In this document: piece after piece, positions 1 through 6,314 of the stretch | How positions within the stretch are numbered: the first letter of the stretch is position 1 | Layout of the letters: each line of letters starts with the position of its first letter | Assembly (NCBI GenBank): GCA_031278255.1 | Contig: JAITKU010000134.1 | Location: forward strand, 1-8,169 | Source of the DNA: Eubacteriales Family XIII. Incertae Sedis bacterium | GTDB taxonomy: Bacteria > Bacillota > Clostridia > Peptostreptococcales > Anaerovoracaceae | Direction of reading: 5' to 3' | DNA length: 8,169 bases | Position numbers and translations under genes: made by a program | Notes under the pieces: model-generated | What the model was told of the DNA's origin: nothing | Seen by the model: only the letters and a program-made list of their open reading frames with translations | Database searches by the model: none

Positions 1-27
1 CCGCCGAACTGTGTTGCAAAGCCTCGC

Positions 28-118
28 CGAACCTTAGGGTTCGTCTGCGTTTTGCGCCTTGCTCGACGAAAAAAATTCTGCGCCAAATTTGTCAACTTTA
101 TTCCGTAACGAACCCTAA
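28..118 (+). promoter_or_regulatory. Structured leader upstream of clpX with competing inverted repeats
   Basis: Seen directly: CGAACC (28-33) can pair with GGTTCG (38-43) around a TTAG loop. TTAGGGTTCG (34-43) is also the exact reverse complement of CGAACCCTAA (109-118). A third option pairs TTCGTC (40-45) with GACGAA (65-70). These pairings share bases 40-43, so they exclude one another. An 8-base direct repeat, CGCCGAAC, occurs at 2-9 and 25-32. Inference: the repeats could be a DNA operator for a regulator of the clpX-lon unit, or a leader RNA with alternative folds. I see no CIRCE (HrcA) or CtsR heptad-repeat operator and no convincing sigma-A promoter; TTGTCA at 89-94 lacks a good partner -10 box. 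Confidence 0.35.
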
Positions 119-122
119 CAAG

Positions 123-138
123 GCGGCGCGCGCGCCGC
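123..138. repeat. Perfect 16-base GC-only palindrome before the clpX ribosome binding site
   Basis: GCGGCGCG is followed directly by its reverse complement CGCGCCGC. It ends 17 bases before the clpX ATG and 3 bases before the GGGAG ribosome binding site (142-146). In RNA it could form a six-pair G/C stem with a CGCG loop next to that site. No T-run follows, so it is not a normal terminator. Inference: it may affect translation of clpX, or may simply reflect high GC content. Confidence 0.5.
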
Positions 139-155
139 GACGGGAGCAATCGAAT

Positions 156-1442
156 ATGAGTAAATACGACGACACAAAACAATTGAAATGTTCTTTCTGC
201 GGCAAACCGCAGGATCAGGTCAAGCGCCTGATAGCAGGGCCGAACGTCTATATATGCGATGAATGCGTCGAACTCTGCCAAGATATCATAAAGGAAGAAT
301 TTGAAAGTATGGGCTACGATATGGGCCGGGGCGACGAACTGTTCAACGTTCCCAAGCCCATGGAGATCGCGGCCATACTGTCGGACTATGTGATTGATCA
401 GGACAACGCGAAAAAGACCCTCGCCGTGGCGGTGTACAACCATTACAAGCGCGTCAAGCACATGGACGACCGCAACGACGACGGCATAGAGATACAGAAG
501 AGCAACATCGTCATGATCGGTCCCACCGGTTCCGGCAAGACACTGCTGGCGCAGACGCTGGCAAAGATATTCAACGTGCCTTTCGCCATAGCGGACGCCA
601 CGGCGCTGACCGAGGCGGGCTACGTCGGCGAGGACGTGGAGAACATCCTATTGAAGCTGATACAGGCCGCGGATTACGACATTGAAAAGGCGCAGAAAGG
701 CATCATCTACGTGGATGAGATCGATAAGATCGCGCGCAAATCCGAGAATGTTTCCATCACGCGGGATGTCAGCGGCGAGGGCGTGCAGCAGGCCCTTTTG
801 AAGATACTCGAGGGTACGGTGGCGAGCGTACCGCCGCAGGGCGGCCGCAAACACCCGCATCAGGATTTCATACAGTTCGATACGACGAACGTACTCTTCA
901 TCTGCGGCGGCGCCTTTGACGGACTCGACAAGATCATACAGAGGCGCATAGGCGAAAAGACCATAGGCTTCAACGCGGAGATTCGCAAGAATAAGTTCGA
1001 GGCGGACGATATCCTGAAACTCGTGCAGTCGGAGGACCTCTTGCAGTACGGGCTTATCCCCGAGTTCATCGGGCGTCTGCCGGTCATGGTCACGCTGCAC
1101 CAGCTGGACGCGGACGCGCTCGTCCGGATCATACGGGAGCCCAAGAACGCCATCCTGAAGCAGTACAAAAAGCTCTTCATGCTCGACAACGTGGACCTGG
1201 AGATAGAGGAGGACGCCATCATCCGCATAGCGGAAAAGGCCATCGAGCGCAAGACGGGCGCAAGAGGCCTGCGGAGCATTTTGGAACACGTTATGACCGA
1301 TATCATGTTTGAGATACCGTCGCGGACGGACATCAAAAAGGTTATCGTGACGGTCGGCACCATCGATCACGACACGGGCCCGACGCTCGTGCTGACGGAT
1401 AAAAAGGAGTTGGCAAAATCTGCCAAGGAGCATGCGTCCTGA
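156..1442 (+). CDS. clpX: ATP-dependent Clp protease ATP-binding subunit ClpX
   Basis: ClpX is the hexameric AAA+ unfoldase that recognises tagged substrates in the cytoplasm and threads them into ClpP. At 428 residues it is of normal family length. Visible parts in order: an N-terminal zinc-binding domain with Cys12, Cys15, Cys34 and Cys37; Walker A GPTGSGKT (122-129); the GYVG pore loop (155-158); Walker B with Asp187-Glu188; the RKH pore loop (231-233); the IGF loop (270-272) that docks on ClpP; and a sensor-2 GAR motif (368-370). All key residues are present, so it should be active, and the IGF loop implies a ClpP partner encoded outside the window. The ATG has GGGAG nine bases upstream. 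Its TGA shares one base with the lon ATG, so translation is probably coupled. Identification is very secure. Confidence 0.98.
   Translation: MSKYDDTKQLKCSFCGKPQDQVKRLIAGPNVYICDECVELCQDIIKEEFESMGYDMGRGDELFNVPKPMEIAAILSDYVIDQDNAKKTLAVAVYNHYKRVKHMDDRNDDGIEIQKSNIVMIGPTGSGKTLLAQTLAKIFNVPFAIADATALTEAGYVGEDVENILLKLIQAADYDIEKAQKGIIYVDEIDKIARKSENVSITRDVSGEGVQQALLKILEGTVASVPPQGGRKHPHQDFIQFDTTNVLFICGGAFDGLDKIIQRRIGEKTIGFNAEIRKNKFEADDILKLVQSEDLLQYGLIPEFIGRLPVMVTLHQLDADALVRIIREPKNAILKQYKKLFMLDNVDLEIEEDAIIRIAEKAIERKTGARGLRSILEHVMTDIMFEIPSRTDIKKVIVTVGTIDHDTGPTLVLTDKKELAKSAKEHAS
1425..1430 (+). promoter_or_regulatory. Ribosome binding site of lon inside the clpX end
   Basis: AAGGAG lies within the last codons of clpX, 11 bases before the lon ATG at 1442. 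It supports that ATG as the true start, rather than the later Met at codon 63 (base 1628), and so supports the N-terminal extension of this Lon protein. Confidence 0.65.
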
Positions 1443-4027
1443 TGAGCATCGACGATAAGAAGAAAAAGCTCAGGGAACTTTTGAGCGATATAGAACGCCT
1501 GAACCGCGATGTCGCAGACGAAAAGTTTGAACTGACGGGACCGCCGCCCGAGGAGGCGCGCGCGGACGTGTTCGGGGCGGAGGAGAGCGAGTCCTTTCCG
1601 GAGGAGGAGCGCGTTAAGATCGTGCCCATGATCCCGCTGCGGGGACTGGCCATCTTCCCCTACATGGTTCTGCATTTCGATATCGGCCGGGAAAAGTCGA
1701 TCAGCGCGCTCGAAAAGGCCATGATACGCAACCAGATGATCTTCCTCGTGGCCCAGCGGGACGCCGAGACGGACCTGCCGACGGGCGAGGACTTCTACCG
1801 CGTCGGCACGATCGCGAAGATCAAGCAGATGTTGAAGCTGCCGGGCGACGCCATACGCGTGCTGGTCGAGGGCATCAGCCGCGGCATGGTCGATCGGATC
1901 ATCTTCGAGGTGCCCTATTTCAAATGCGCCGTTCGCAAGGTGGAGGAGATAGAGTACGAGGAACTGCCGAATCGCGTGGCGGCCCTGATGCGAAGCACCC
2001 TGACGCGTTTCGAGGAATATCTGAACCTGAGTCCCAAGGTGTCGCAGGACATATTTCCGTCCGTGGCCTCCGTGGATCAGCCGGGGCGGTTGGCCGACGT
2101 GATCACCTCGCACATAGACGCCAAGCAGGAGGACAAACAGTCCGTGCTGGAGGCTTTCGATCCGGAGCGCAGGCTGGAGGTCCTGAACGATCTCCTCACA
2201 AAGGAGATCGATATCCTGCAGATCGAACACGATATCAATTCCAAGGTGCGTATGCAGATCAACAAATCGCAGCGGGAGTATTATCTGCGGGAACAGCTGC
2301 GCGCCATTCAGGAGGAACTGGGGCAGGACGAGGCCATCGAGGGCGAGATCGAGGACTGGCTCAAACAGCTTGCGGAATTGAATCTGGCGGAAAAGACCGC
2401 GCAGAAGATCGAGAAAGAGATCAAGCGCCTGATCAAGATACAGTCCTCGTCGGCGGAGGGCGGCGTGATCCGCTCGTACATCGAGTGGATATTCGCCCTG
2501 CCGTGGAACAAATACACGCAGAAAAAAACGGATATCGGCAAATCCGAAGAGATATTGAACGAGGATCATTACGGTCTCGAAAAGGTGAAAGAGCGCATAT
2601 TGGAGTATCTGTCCGTCATGCAGCTTTCCGAGAGCCTGAAAGGGCCGATCCTCTGCCTCGTCGGGCCTCCGGGCGTCGGAAAGACCTCGGTCGCGAAGTC
2701 GATCGCGCGCGCCACGGGCCGGGAGTTCGTCCGTATGTCTTTGGGCGGCGTGCGGGATGAGGCCGAGATACGCGGCCATCGCAGAACCTATATCGGGGCC
2801 ATCCCGGGGCGGGTCATTTCGGCCATGAAAGAGGGCGGCACCATGGACCCTGTGTTCTTATTTGATGAAATTGACAAAATAGGCAATGATTTCCGCGGTG
2901 ATCCGGCTTCGGCCCTGCTTGAAGTGCTGGACCCGGAGCAGAACAAGGACTTCACGGATCATTATCTCGAAATACCCTTCGACCTCTCCAAGGTCATGTT
3001 TATCACAACGGCCAATACGGCGGATACGATACCGCGGCCCCTGCTCGATCGCATGGAGGTCATAGAGGTCCCGGGCTACACGGAAGAGGAAAAGGTGAAG
3101 ATCGCGGAGCAGTACCTCGTGCCCAAGAAGATCAAGGAACACGGCCTGAAACCGGAGAACGTCTGCATATCCGAACAGACGACGCGCGACATCATCAATT
3201 ATTATACGCGCGAATCGGGTGTGCGCAACCTGGAGCGCGAGATCGCGAACATCTGCCGCAAAATCGCGCGCCGCGTCGTGGAGAAGCACGCCTTGACGAC
3301 GCGCGTGAATCCCGGGAACATCGAGCGTTTTCTGGGCAAGAAGCGCTTCCGCTACGATGTGATCGAGGGAGACGCGCAGGTCGGCGTAACGACGGGGCTT
3401 GCGTGGACCTCGGTGGGCGGGACCACGCTTTCGATCGAAACCACGGTCGTGCCGGGCACGGGCCGTCTGGTGCTGACGGGGCAGCTCGGCGATGTCATGA
3501 AAGAGTCCGCGCGCGCCGGCGTCAGCTATATACGCTCGCTGAGCGACGAACTGGGTATCAAAAAGAGTTTTTATAAGGACGACGATCTGCACATTCACAT
3601 ACCGGAGGGCGCGACGCCCAAGGACGGCCCCTCCGCGGGCGTGACGATGTGCTGCGCGATGGTGTCCGCCCTGACGGGCGTTCCCGCCCGTCAGGATATC
3701 GCCATGACCGGCGAGATCACCTTGCGCGGCAAGATACTGCCCGTGGGCGGCATACGCGAAAAGGTCCTGGCCGCGCACAGGGCCGGGATTCGCAAGGTAC
3801 TCCTGCCCGTCGGAAACGAGCGCGACATCGACGATATTCCGCCGAACGTGCGGCGCAAGCTGGAATTCGTGCTGATAGAGAGCGCCGACGAGGCGATGCG
3901 GCATATACTCGTGCGCTCCGAGCAGTCCGGGCCGGCGTCCGCGGTGAAGAAGCAGGCGGCGAAGCGGCGCGCGGCCGGGCGCGGGGGCGGCGCCGGCGTT
4001 TCTGCGGAAGCGAAGCATGGTCATTAA
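1442..4027 (+). CDS. lon: ATP-dependent protease Lon (LonA type), with extended N and C termini
   Basis: Lon degrades misfolded and selected regulatory proteins in the cytoplasm, with ATPase and serine protease on one chain. Visible parts: a LON substrate-binding domain beginning near the IPLRG motif (residues 64-68); a helical region (about 230-335); Walker A GPPGVGKT (408-415); Walker B with Asp475-Glu476; and the protease domain with catalytic Ser731 in PKDGPSAG and Lys774. The Ser-Lys distance of 43 residues matches E. coli Lon. At 861 residues it is longer than most bacterial LonA proteins (roughly 770-820). The excess is about 57 N-terminal residues, a charged helix followed by an acidic Pro/Glu-rich linker, and a basic Lys/Arg/Ala/Gly-rich tail from about residue 828. 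The start is set by the AAGGAG site and the one-base overlap with clpX. All catalytic residues are intact. Confidence 0.97.
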   Translation: MSIDDKKKKLRELLSDIERLNRDVADEKFELTGPPPEEARADVFGAEESESFPEEERVKIVPMIPLRGLAIFPYMVLHFDIGREKSISALEKAMIRNQMIFLVAQRDAETDLPTGEDFYRVGTIAKIKQMLKLPGDAIRVLVEGISRGMVDRIIFEVPYFKCAVRKVEEIEYEELPNRVAALMRSTLTRFEEYLNLSPKVSQDIFPSVASVDQPGRLADVITSHIDAKQEDKQSVLEAFDPERRLEVLNDLLTKEIDILQIEHDINSKVRMQINKSQREYYLREQLRAIQEELGQDEAIEGEIEDWLKQLAELNLAEKTAQKIEKEIKRLIKIQSSSAEGGVIRSYIEWIFALPWNKYTQKKTDIGKSEEILNEDHYGLEKVKERILEYLSVMQLSESLKGPILCLVGPPGVGKTSVAKSIARATGREFVRMSLGGVRDEAEIRGHRRTYIGAIPGRVISAMKEGGTMDPVFLFDEIDKIGNDFRGDPASALLEVLDPEQNKDFTDHYLEIPFDLSKVMFITTANTADTIPRPLLDRMEVIEVPGYTEEEKVKIAEQYLVPKKIKEHGLKPENVCISEQTTRDIINYYTRESGVRNLEREIANICRKIARRVVEKHALTTRVNPGNIERFLGKKRFRYDVIEGDAQVGVTTGLAWTSVGGTTLSIETTVVPGTGRLVLTGQLGDVMKESARAGVSYIRSLSDELGIKKSFYKDDDLHIHIPEGATPKDGPSAGVTMCCAMVSALTGVPARQDIAMTGEITLRGKILPVGGIREKVLAAHRAGIRKVLLPVGNERDIDDIPPNVRRKLEFVLIESADEAMRHILVRSEQSGPASAVKKQAAKRRAAGRGGGAGVSAEAKHGH

Positions 4028-4607
4028 GAAAGCGGAACTCGCCGCCGTGGCCGTGCGGCCGGGCGGCTATCCAAAGGGCGACATGCCGGAGATCGCGTTC
4101 GCGGGCAGGTCGAACGTGGGCAAATCCTCGCTCCTGAACCTCTTGACGGGACGCAAGCGCCTCGCGAAAGTCAGCGGAAGTCCCGGAAAGACGAGAACGA
4201 TCAATTTTTACTGCATCAACGACGCGTTTCGTATCGTGGACCTGCCGGGCTACGGTTACGCAAAGCTCGCGAGGTCCGTGACCGAGGGCTGGGGCGACAT
4301 GGTGGAGACCTATCTGAAGAGCCGGGAGGGCCTTGCGCTCGTGGTCCTGCTCGCGGACATTCGGCACAAACCCTCGGCGCAGGATGTGCAGCTTCGCGAA
4401 TGGCTGCGCTATTACGGACTGCGGCTCTCGGTGGCGGCGACAAAGGCCGATAAGATCGCGCGCGGCGCGGTTGCCGCGCAGCTTGGGCTTATACGTGAAA
4501 CCCTCGGGCTTTCGGAGGAGGAACGGATCATTCCCGTTTCGGCCCTGAAGCGGACGGGCGTGGAGGAATTGCTCGAAGCGATGGAGTCGGCGTTGGCGCC
4601 GCGATGA
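4017..4607 (+). CDS. engB: Ribosome biogenesis GTP-binding protein EngB (YsxC/YihA)
   Basis: EngB is a small TRAFAC-class GTPase needed for late assembly of the large ribosomal subunit, and is usually essential. The 196 residues carry the full set of G motifs: G1 GRSNVGKSS (30-38), a switch I segment with GKTRT (57-61), G3 DLPGYG (75-80), G4 TKAD (142-145) and G5 SAL (175-177). Length and motif spacing are typical. The ATG lies inside the last codons of lon, an 11-base overlap in another frame, with GGAAG (4006-4010) six bases upstream. This suggests translational coupling to lon. The clpX-lon-engB order is a known arrangement in Bacillota such as Bacillus and Clostridia. Nothing unusual is seen in the protein. 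Confidence 0.96.
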   Translation: MVIKKAELAAVAVRPGGYPKGDMPEIAFAGRSNVGKSSLLNLLTGRKRLAKVSGSPGKTRTINFYCINDAFRIVDLPGYGYAKLARSVTEGWGDMVETYLKSREGLALVVLLADIRHKPSAQDVQLREWLRYYGLRLSVAATKADKIARGAVAAQLGLIRETLGLSEEERIIPVSALKRTGVEELLEAMESALAPR

Positions 4608-4681
4608 TGCGTTTTGAGCGGTAACACGGAACATGCTTTTGCGCTACGGTGCGGCCGGCGGCGGAGAAAGGCAGGCGGCGA

Positions 4682-5011
4682 ATGCAATTTCTTTCTTGGA
4701 GGATTATAGGCAGGCGAATCAAGGCCATACGCTATATGATGGCGGACAAAACCGTTCCCAAACGGAAAAAACTGCTGATCGTGGCGGGTATCGTCTATCT
4801 GTTTCTGCCTTTCGACATCATACCGCCCGTACTGTTTCCTTTCGGATGGATAGACGATCTTATCGTTTGGCTCTGGATCATATGGCACCTAAAGGATACC
4901 CTTGACAACTACTGGCTCGGGGAGAAAACGGTGGACCTGTCCGGGAAATATAAGGGCAAGAAGATCATAGACGGGGCGGATTTTAAGGTCGAGGACGATA
5001 CGAAAAGCTGA
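4682..5011 (+). CDS. Small DUF1232 (YkvA-like) membrane protein
   Basis: This 109-residue protein matches the DUF1232 pattern: a basic N-terminal part (Arg/Lys-rich, 7-30), a first hydrophobic stretch (about 31-51) running into PFDIIPP (43-49), then FGWIDDL (54-60) and a second hydrophobic stretch (57-70), ending in a charged tail. The family signature is a Pro-x-Asp-x-Ile-Pro turn followed by Gly-x-x-Asp-Asp, and both are visible. The residue after Ile-Pro is usually Asp but here is Pro48-Pro49. The family function is unknown, and a two-helix membrane protein is inferred. I chose the ATG at 4682 with a purine-rich AGGCGG stretch just upstream; a GTG at 4649 in the same frame would add 11 basic residues and cannot be excluded. 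It lies 74 bases after engB on the same strand. Confidence 0.8.
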   Translation: MQFLSWRIIGRRIKAIRYMMADKTVPKRKKLLIVAGIVYLFLPFDIIPPVLFPFGWIDDLIVWLWIIWHLKDTLDNYWLGEKTVDLSGKYKGKKIIDGADFKVEDDTKS

Positions 5012-5014
5012 ACG

Positions 5015-5034
5015 CGCGCCCTTACGCGGGCGCG
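5015..5034 (+). other. GC-rich hairpin between the DUF1232 gene and hpt
   Basis: CGCGCCC (5015-5021) pairs perfectly with GGGCGCG (5028-5034) around the loop TTACGC, four bases after the DUF1232 stop codon. No T-run follows, so it is not a standard Rho-independent terminator. It may be a weak pause site, an mRNA-end stabiliser or chance in GC-rich DNA. Confidence 0.35.
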
Positions 5035-5083
5035 GAACAAGAAAGCCCAAGGGCTATAGACGTTTTGTGAAAGGACGGACGCC

Positions 5084-5626
5084 ATGGCCAAGAACGAGAA
5101 GCAATACAGACCGGGCAAAATCCTGATCACCGAGGCGGAGATAAGAAGACGGGCCGCGGAGATCGGTCAAAAGATATCGGAGGAGTACGCGGGCGAGGAA
5201 GTTCTGGTCGTCGGCATTCTCAAAGGAGCCGTCCTGTGGATGGGCGATGTGATCAAGAACATCTCGCTGCCCGTGCGCATAGATTTCATGGCCGTATCCA
5301 GTTACGGCGCTTCCACGAAAAGCTCCGGTGTCGTTCGCATACTCAAGGATTTGGACAACGCCATAGAGAAAAAAAACGTGATCCTCGTTGAGGACATCGT
5401 GGATTCGGGCGTCACGCTGAACTATCTGCGGGAGGTCCTGCTTCACAGGGGGCCGAAATCCCTGCGCATATGCGCCCTGCTCGACAAACCCGCGGGGCGT
5501 CGCGCCGCCGTTCACATCGATTATACGGGCTTCACGGTGGAGGATGTGTTCATCGTGGGCTACGGACTCGATGTAAACCAGTGTTATCGCAATCTGCCGT
5601 ATATCACTTCGGTGGAGGAATCGTAA
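5084..5626 (+). CDS. hpt: Hypoxanthine (guanine) phosphoribosyltransferase
   Basis: The enzyme joins hypoxanthine or guanine to PRPP, giving IMP or GMP plus pyrophosphate, in cytoplasmic purine salvage. The 180 residues are the usual size for bacterial Hpt. Visible motifs: LKGA (47-50) in the first active-site loop; the flexible loop with Ser73-Tyr74; the PRPP-binding loop VEDIVDSGVT (102-111), in which Glu103 and Asp104 bind ribose and Asp107 is the expected catalytic base; and Lys135 in the purine-binding part, with the later VGYGLD segment (158-163). The ATG is preceded by AAGGA (5071-5075) at eight bases. In many Bacillota hpt lies beside tilS and ftsH; here it follows a DUF1232 gene instead. 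Preference between hypoxanthine and guanine cannot be read from the sequence. Confidence 0.96.
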   Translation: MAKNEKQYRPGKILITEAEIRRRAAEIGQKISEEYAGEEVLVVGILKGAVLWMGDVIKNISLPVRIDFMAVSSYGASTKSSGVVRILKDLDNAIEKKNVILVEDIVDSGVTLNYLREVLLHRGPKSLRICALLDKPAGRRAAVHIDYTGFTVEDVFIVGYGLDVNQCYRNLPYITSVEES

Positions 5627-5664
5627 ACGTCGCACGATATTTGTCACCAATCAAACCCCACGAT

Positions 5665-5669
5665 GGAGG
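5665..5669 (+). promoter_or_regulatory. Ribosome binding site that sets the pduL start
   Basis: GGAGG lies five bases before the ATG at 5675. An ATG at 5663 in the same frame overlaps this site itself and has no such sequence before it, so 5675 is the likely start. Confidence 0.75.
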
Positions 5670-5674
5670 AACGC

Positions 5675-6250
5675 ATGAACAATTACAAAGTAACCGTAGG
5701 TCTTTCCAACAAGCATCTGCATCTGAGCGCCGCGCACATAGAAGCGCTTTTCGGCGCGGGGCACAAACTGACGCCGACGAAGGACCTGCGGCAGCCGGGA
5801 CAGTTCGCCTGCGAGGAAAAGGTGGATGTGGAGGGACCCAAGGGCGTGATCAAGGGCCTGCGCGTCCTCGGACCCGCGCGACCCGAGACGCAGGTCGAGC
5901 TTGCCCTGACCGACGCGCGCTCTCTCGGCGTCAAGGCGCCCATCCGGGAATCCGGGAAGCTGGCCGGAACGCCGGGCTGCAAACTGACGGGACCCGTGGG
6001 CAGCGTCGAACTCGACCACGGCGTTATTGCGGCCCTGCGACACGTACATCTGTCGCCCTCCGAGGCTTTGGAAGCCGGCGTAAAGGACAAGGATGTCATT
6101 CGCGTGCGGATCGGCGGCGAACGGGCCGTCGTGTTTGAAGAGGTCCTCGTGCGCGCGGGCGAAGCCCACCTCAGCGAATTTCACATCGATACGGACGAGG
6201 GCAACGCCGCGGGCGTCGATTCGGGGCAGGAAGCGGAGTTGCTGCCCTAG
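5675..6250 (+). CDS. pduL: PduL-type phosphate acyltransferase (phosphotransacetylase)
   Basis: PduL proteins convert acyl-CoA and phosphate to acyl-phosphate and CoA, a zinc-dependent reaction unrelated in fold to the classical Pta. The 191 residues show the family marks: the first HxH pair (His14, His16) in the SNKHLHLS segment, a second pair (His123, His125) in RHVHLS, His165, and the C-terminal HIDTDEGNAA segment (170-179). The two HxH motifs are the expected metal ligands. The protein begins directly with the catalytic domain. It lacks the N-terminal helical targeting peptide found on PduL enzymes packed into bacterial microcompartments, and no shell gene is nearby. It is therefore probably the cytosolic, acetate-forming version that works with acetate kinase. 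It lies 48 bases after hpt, probably in the same transcript. Confidence 0.94.
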   Translation: MNNYKVTVGLSNKHLHLSAAHIEALFGAGHKLTPTKDLRQPGQFACEEKVDVEGPKGVIKGLRVLGPARPETQVELALTDARSLGVKAPIRESGKLAGTPGCKLTGPVGSVELDHGVIAALRHVHLSPSEALEAGVKDKDVIRVRIGGERAVVFEEVLVRAGEAHLSEFHIDTDEGNAAGVDSGQEAELLP

Positions 6251-6314
6251 GCGCTTTCGCGCGGCGCGCCCCTTGGGGCGGCGGGAAAAAGACGGCGGGA
6301 AAGGCGGTGCGATT

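Noticed and set aside
34..39. TTAGGG, a telomere-like hexamer
   Set aside because: It is a single copy within a bacterial leader, explained better as one arm of an inverted repeat.
89..117. Possible sigma-A promoter for clpX (TTGTCA with a 17-base spacer)
   Set aside because: The -35-like box is good, but the sequence at the -10 position (ACCCTA) does not resemble TATAAT. TTTATT at 97-102 has no matching -35.
1367..2779. Long minus-strand open frame of 470 codons opposite clpX and lon
   Set aside because: It lies almost entirely opposite well-conserved Lon codons; long antisense frames are expected in GC-rich genes. The translation shows no recognisable domain.
2858..4024. Minus-strand open frame of 388 codons opposite the lon 3' half
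   Set aside because: It is a shadow of the lon frame, with Arg/Ala/His-rich composition and no recognisable motif.
5055..5060. TATAGA as a -10 box for a separate hpt promoter
   Set aside because: Only four of six positions match, and the sequence 17 bases upstream (GCGGAA) is not a -35 box.
6268..6279. GCCCC-TT-GGGGC inverted repeat between pduL and the ATPase gene
   Set aside because: The two-base loop forces opening of the stem. It is followed by A-rich rather than T-rich sequence and is too weak for a terminator on the plus strand.
6093..6314. Upstream extension of the ATPase/nuclease gene
   Set aside because: The frame is open, but this part overlaps pduL in another frame and encodes an Arg/Ser/Ala-rich stretch unlike the family N-terminus. 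The ATG at 6315 begins directly at the conserved domain.
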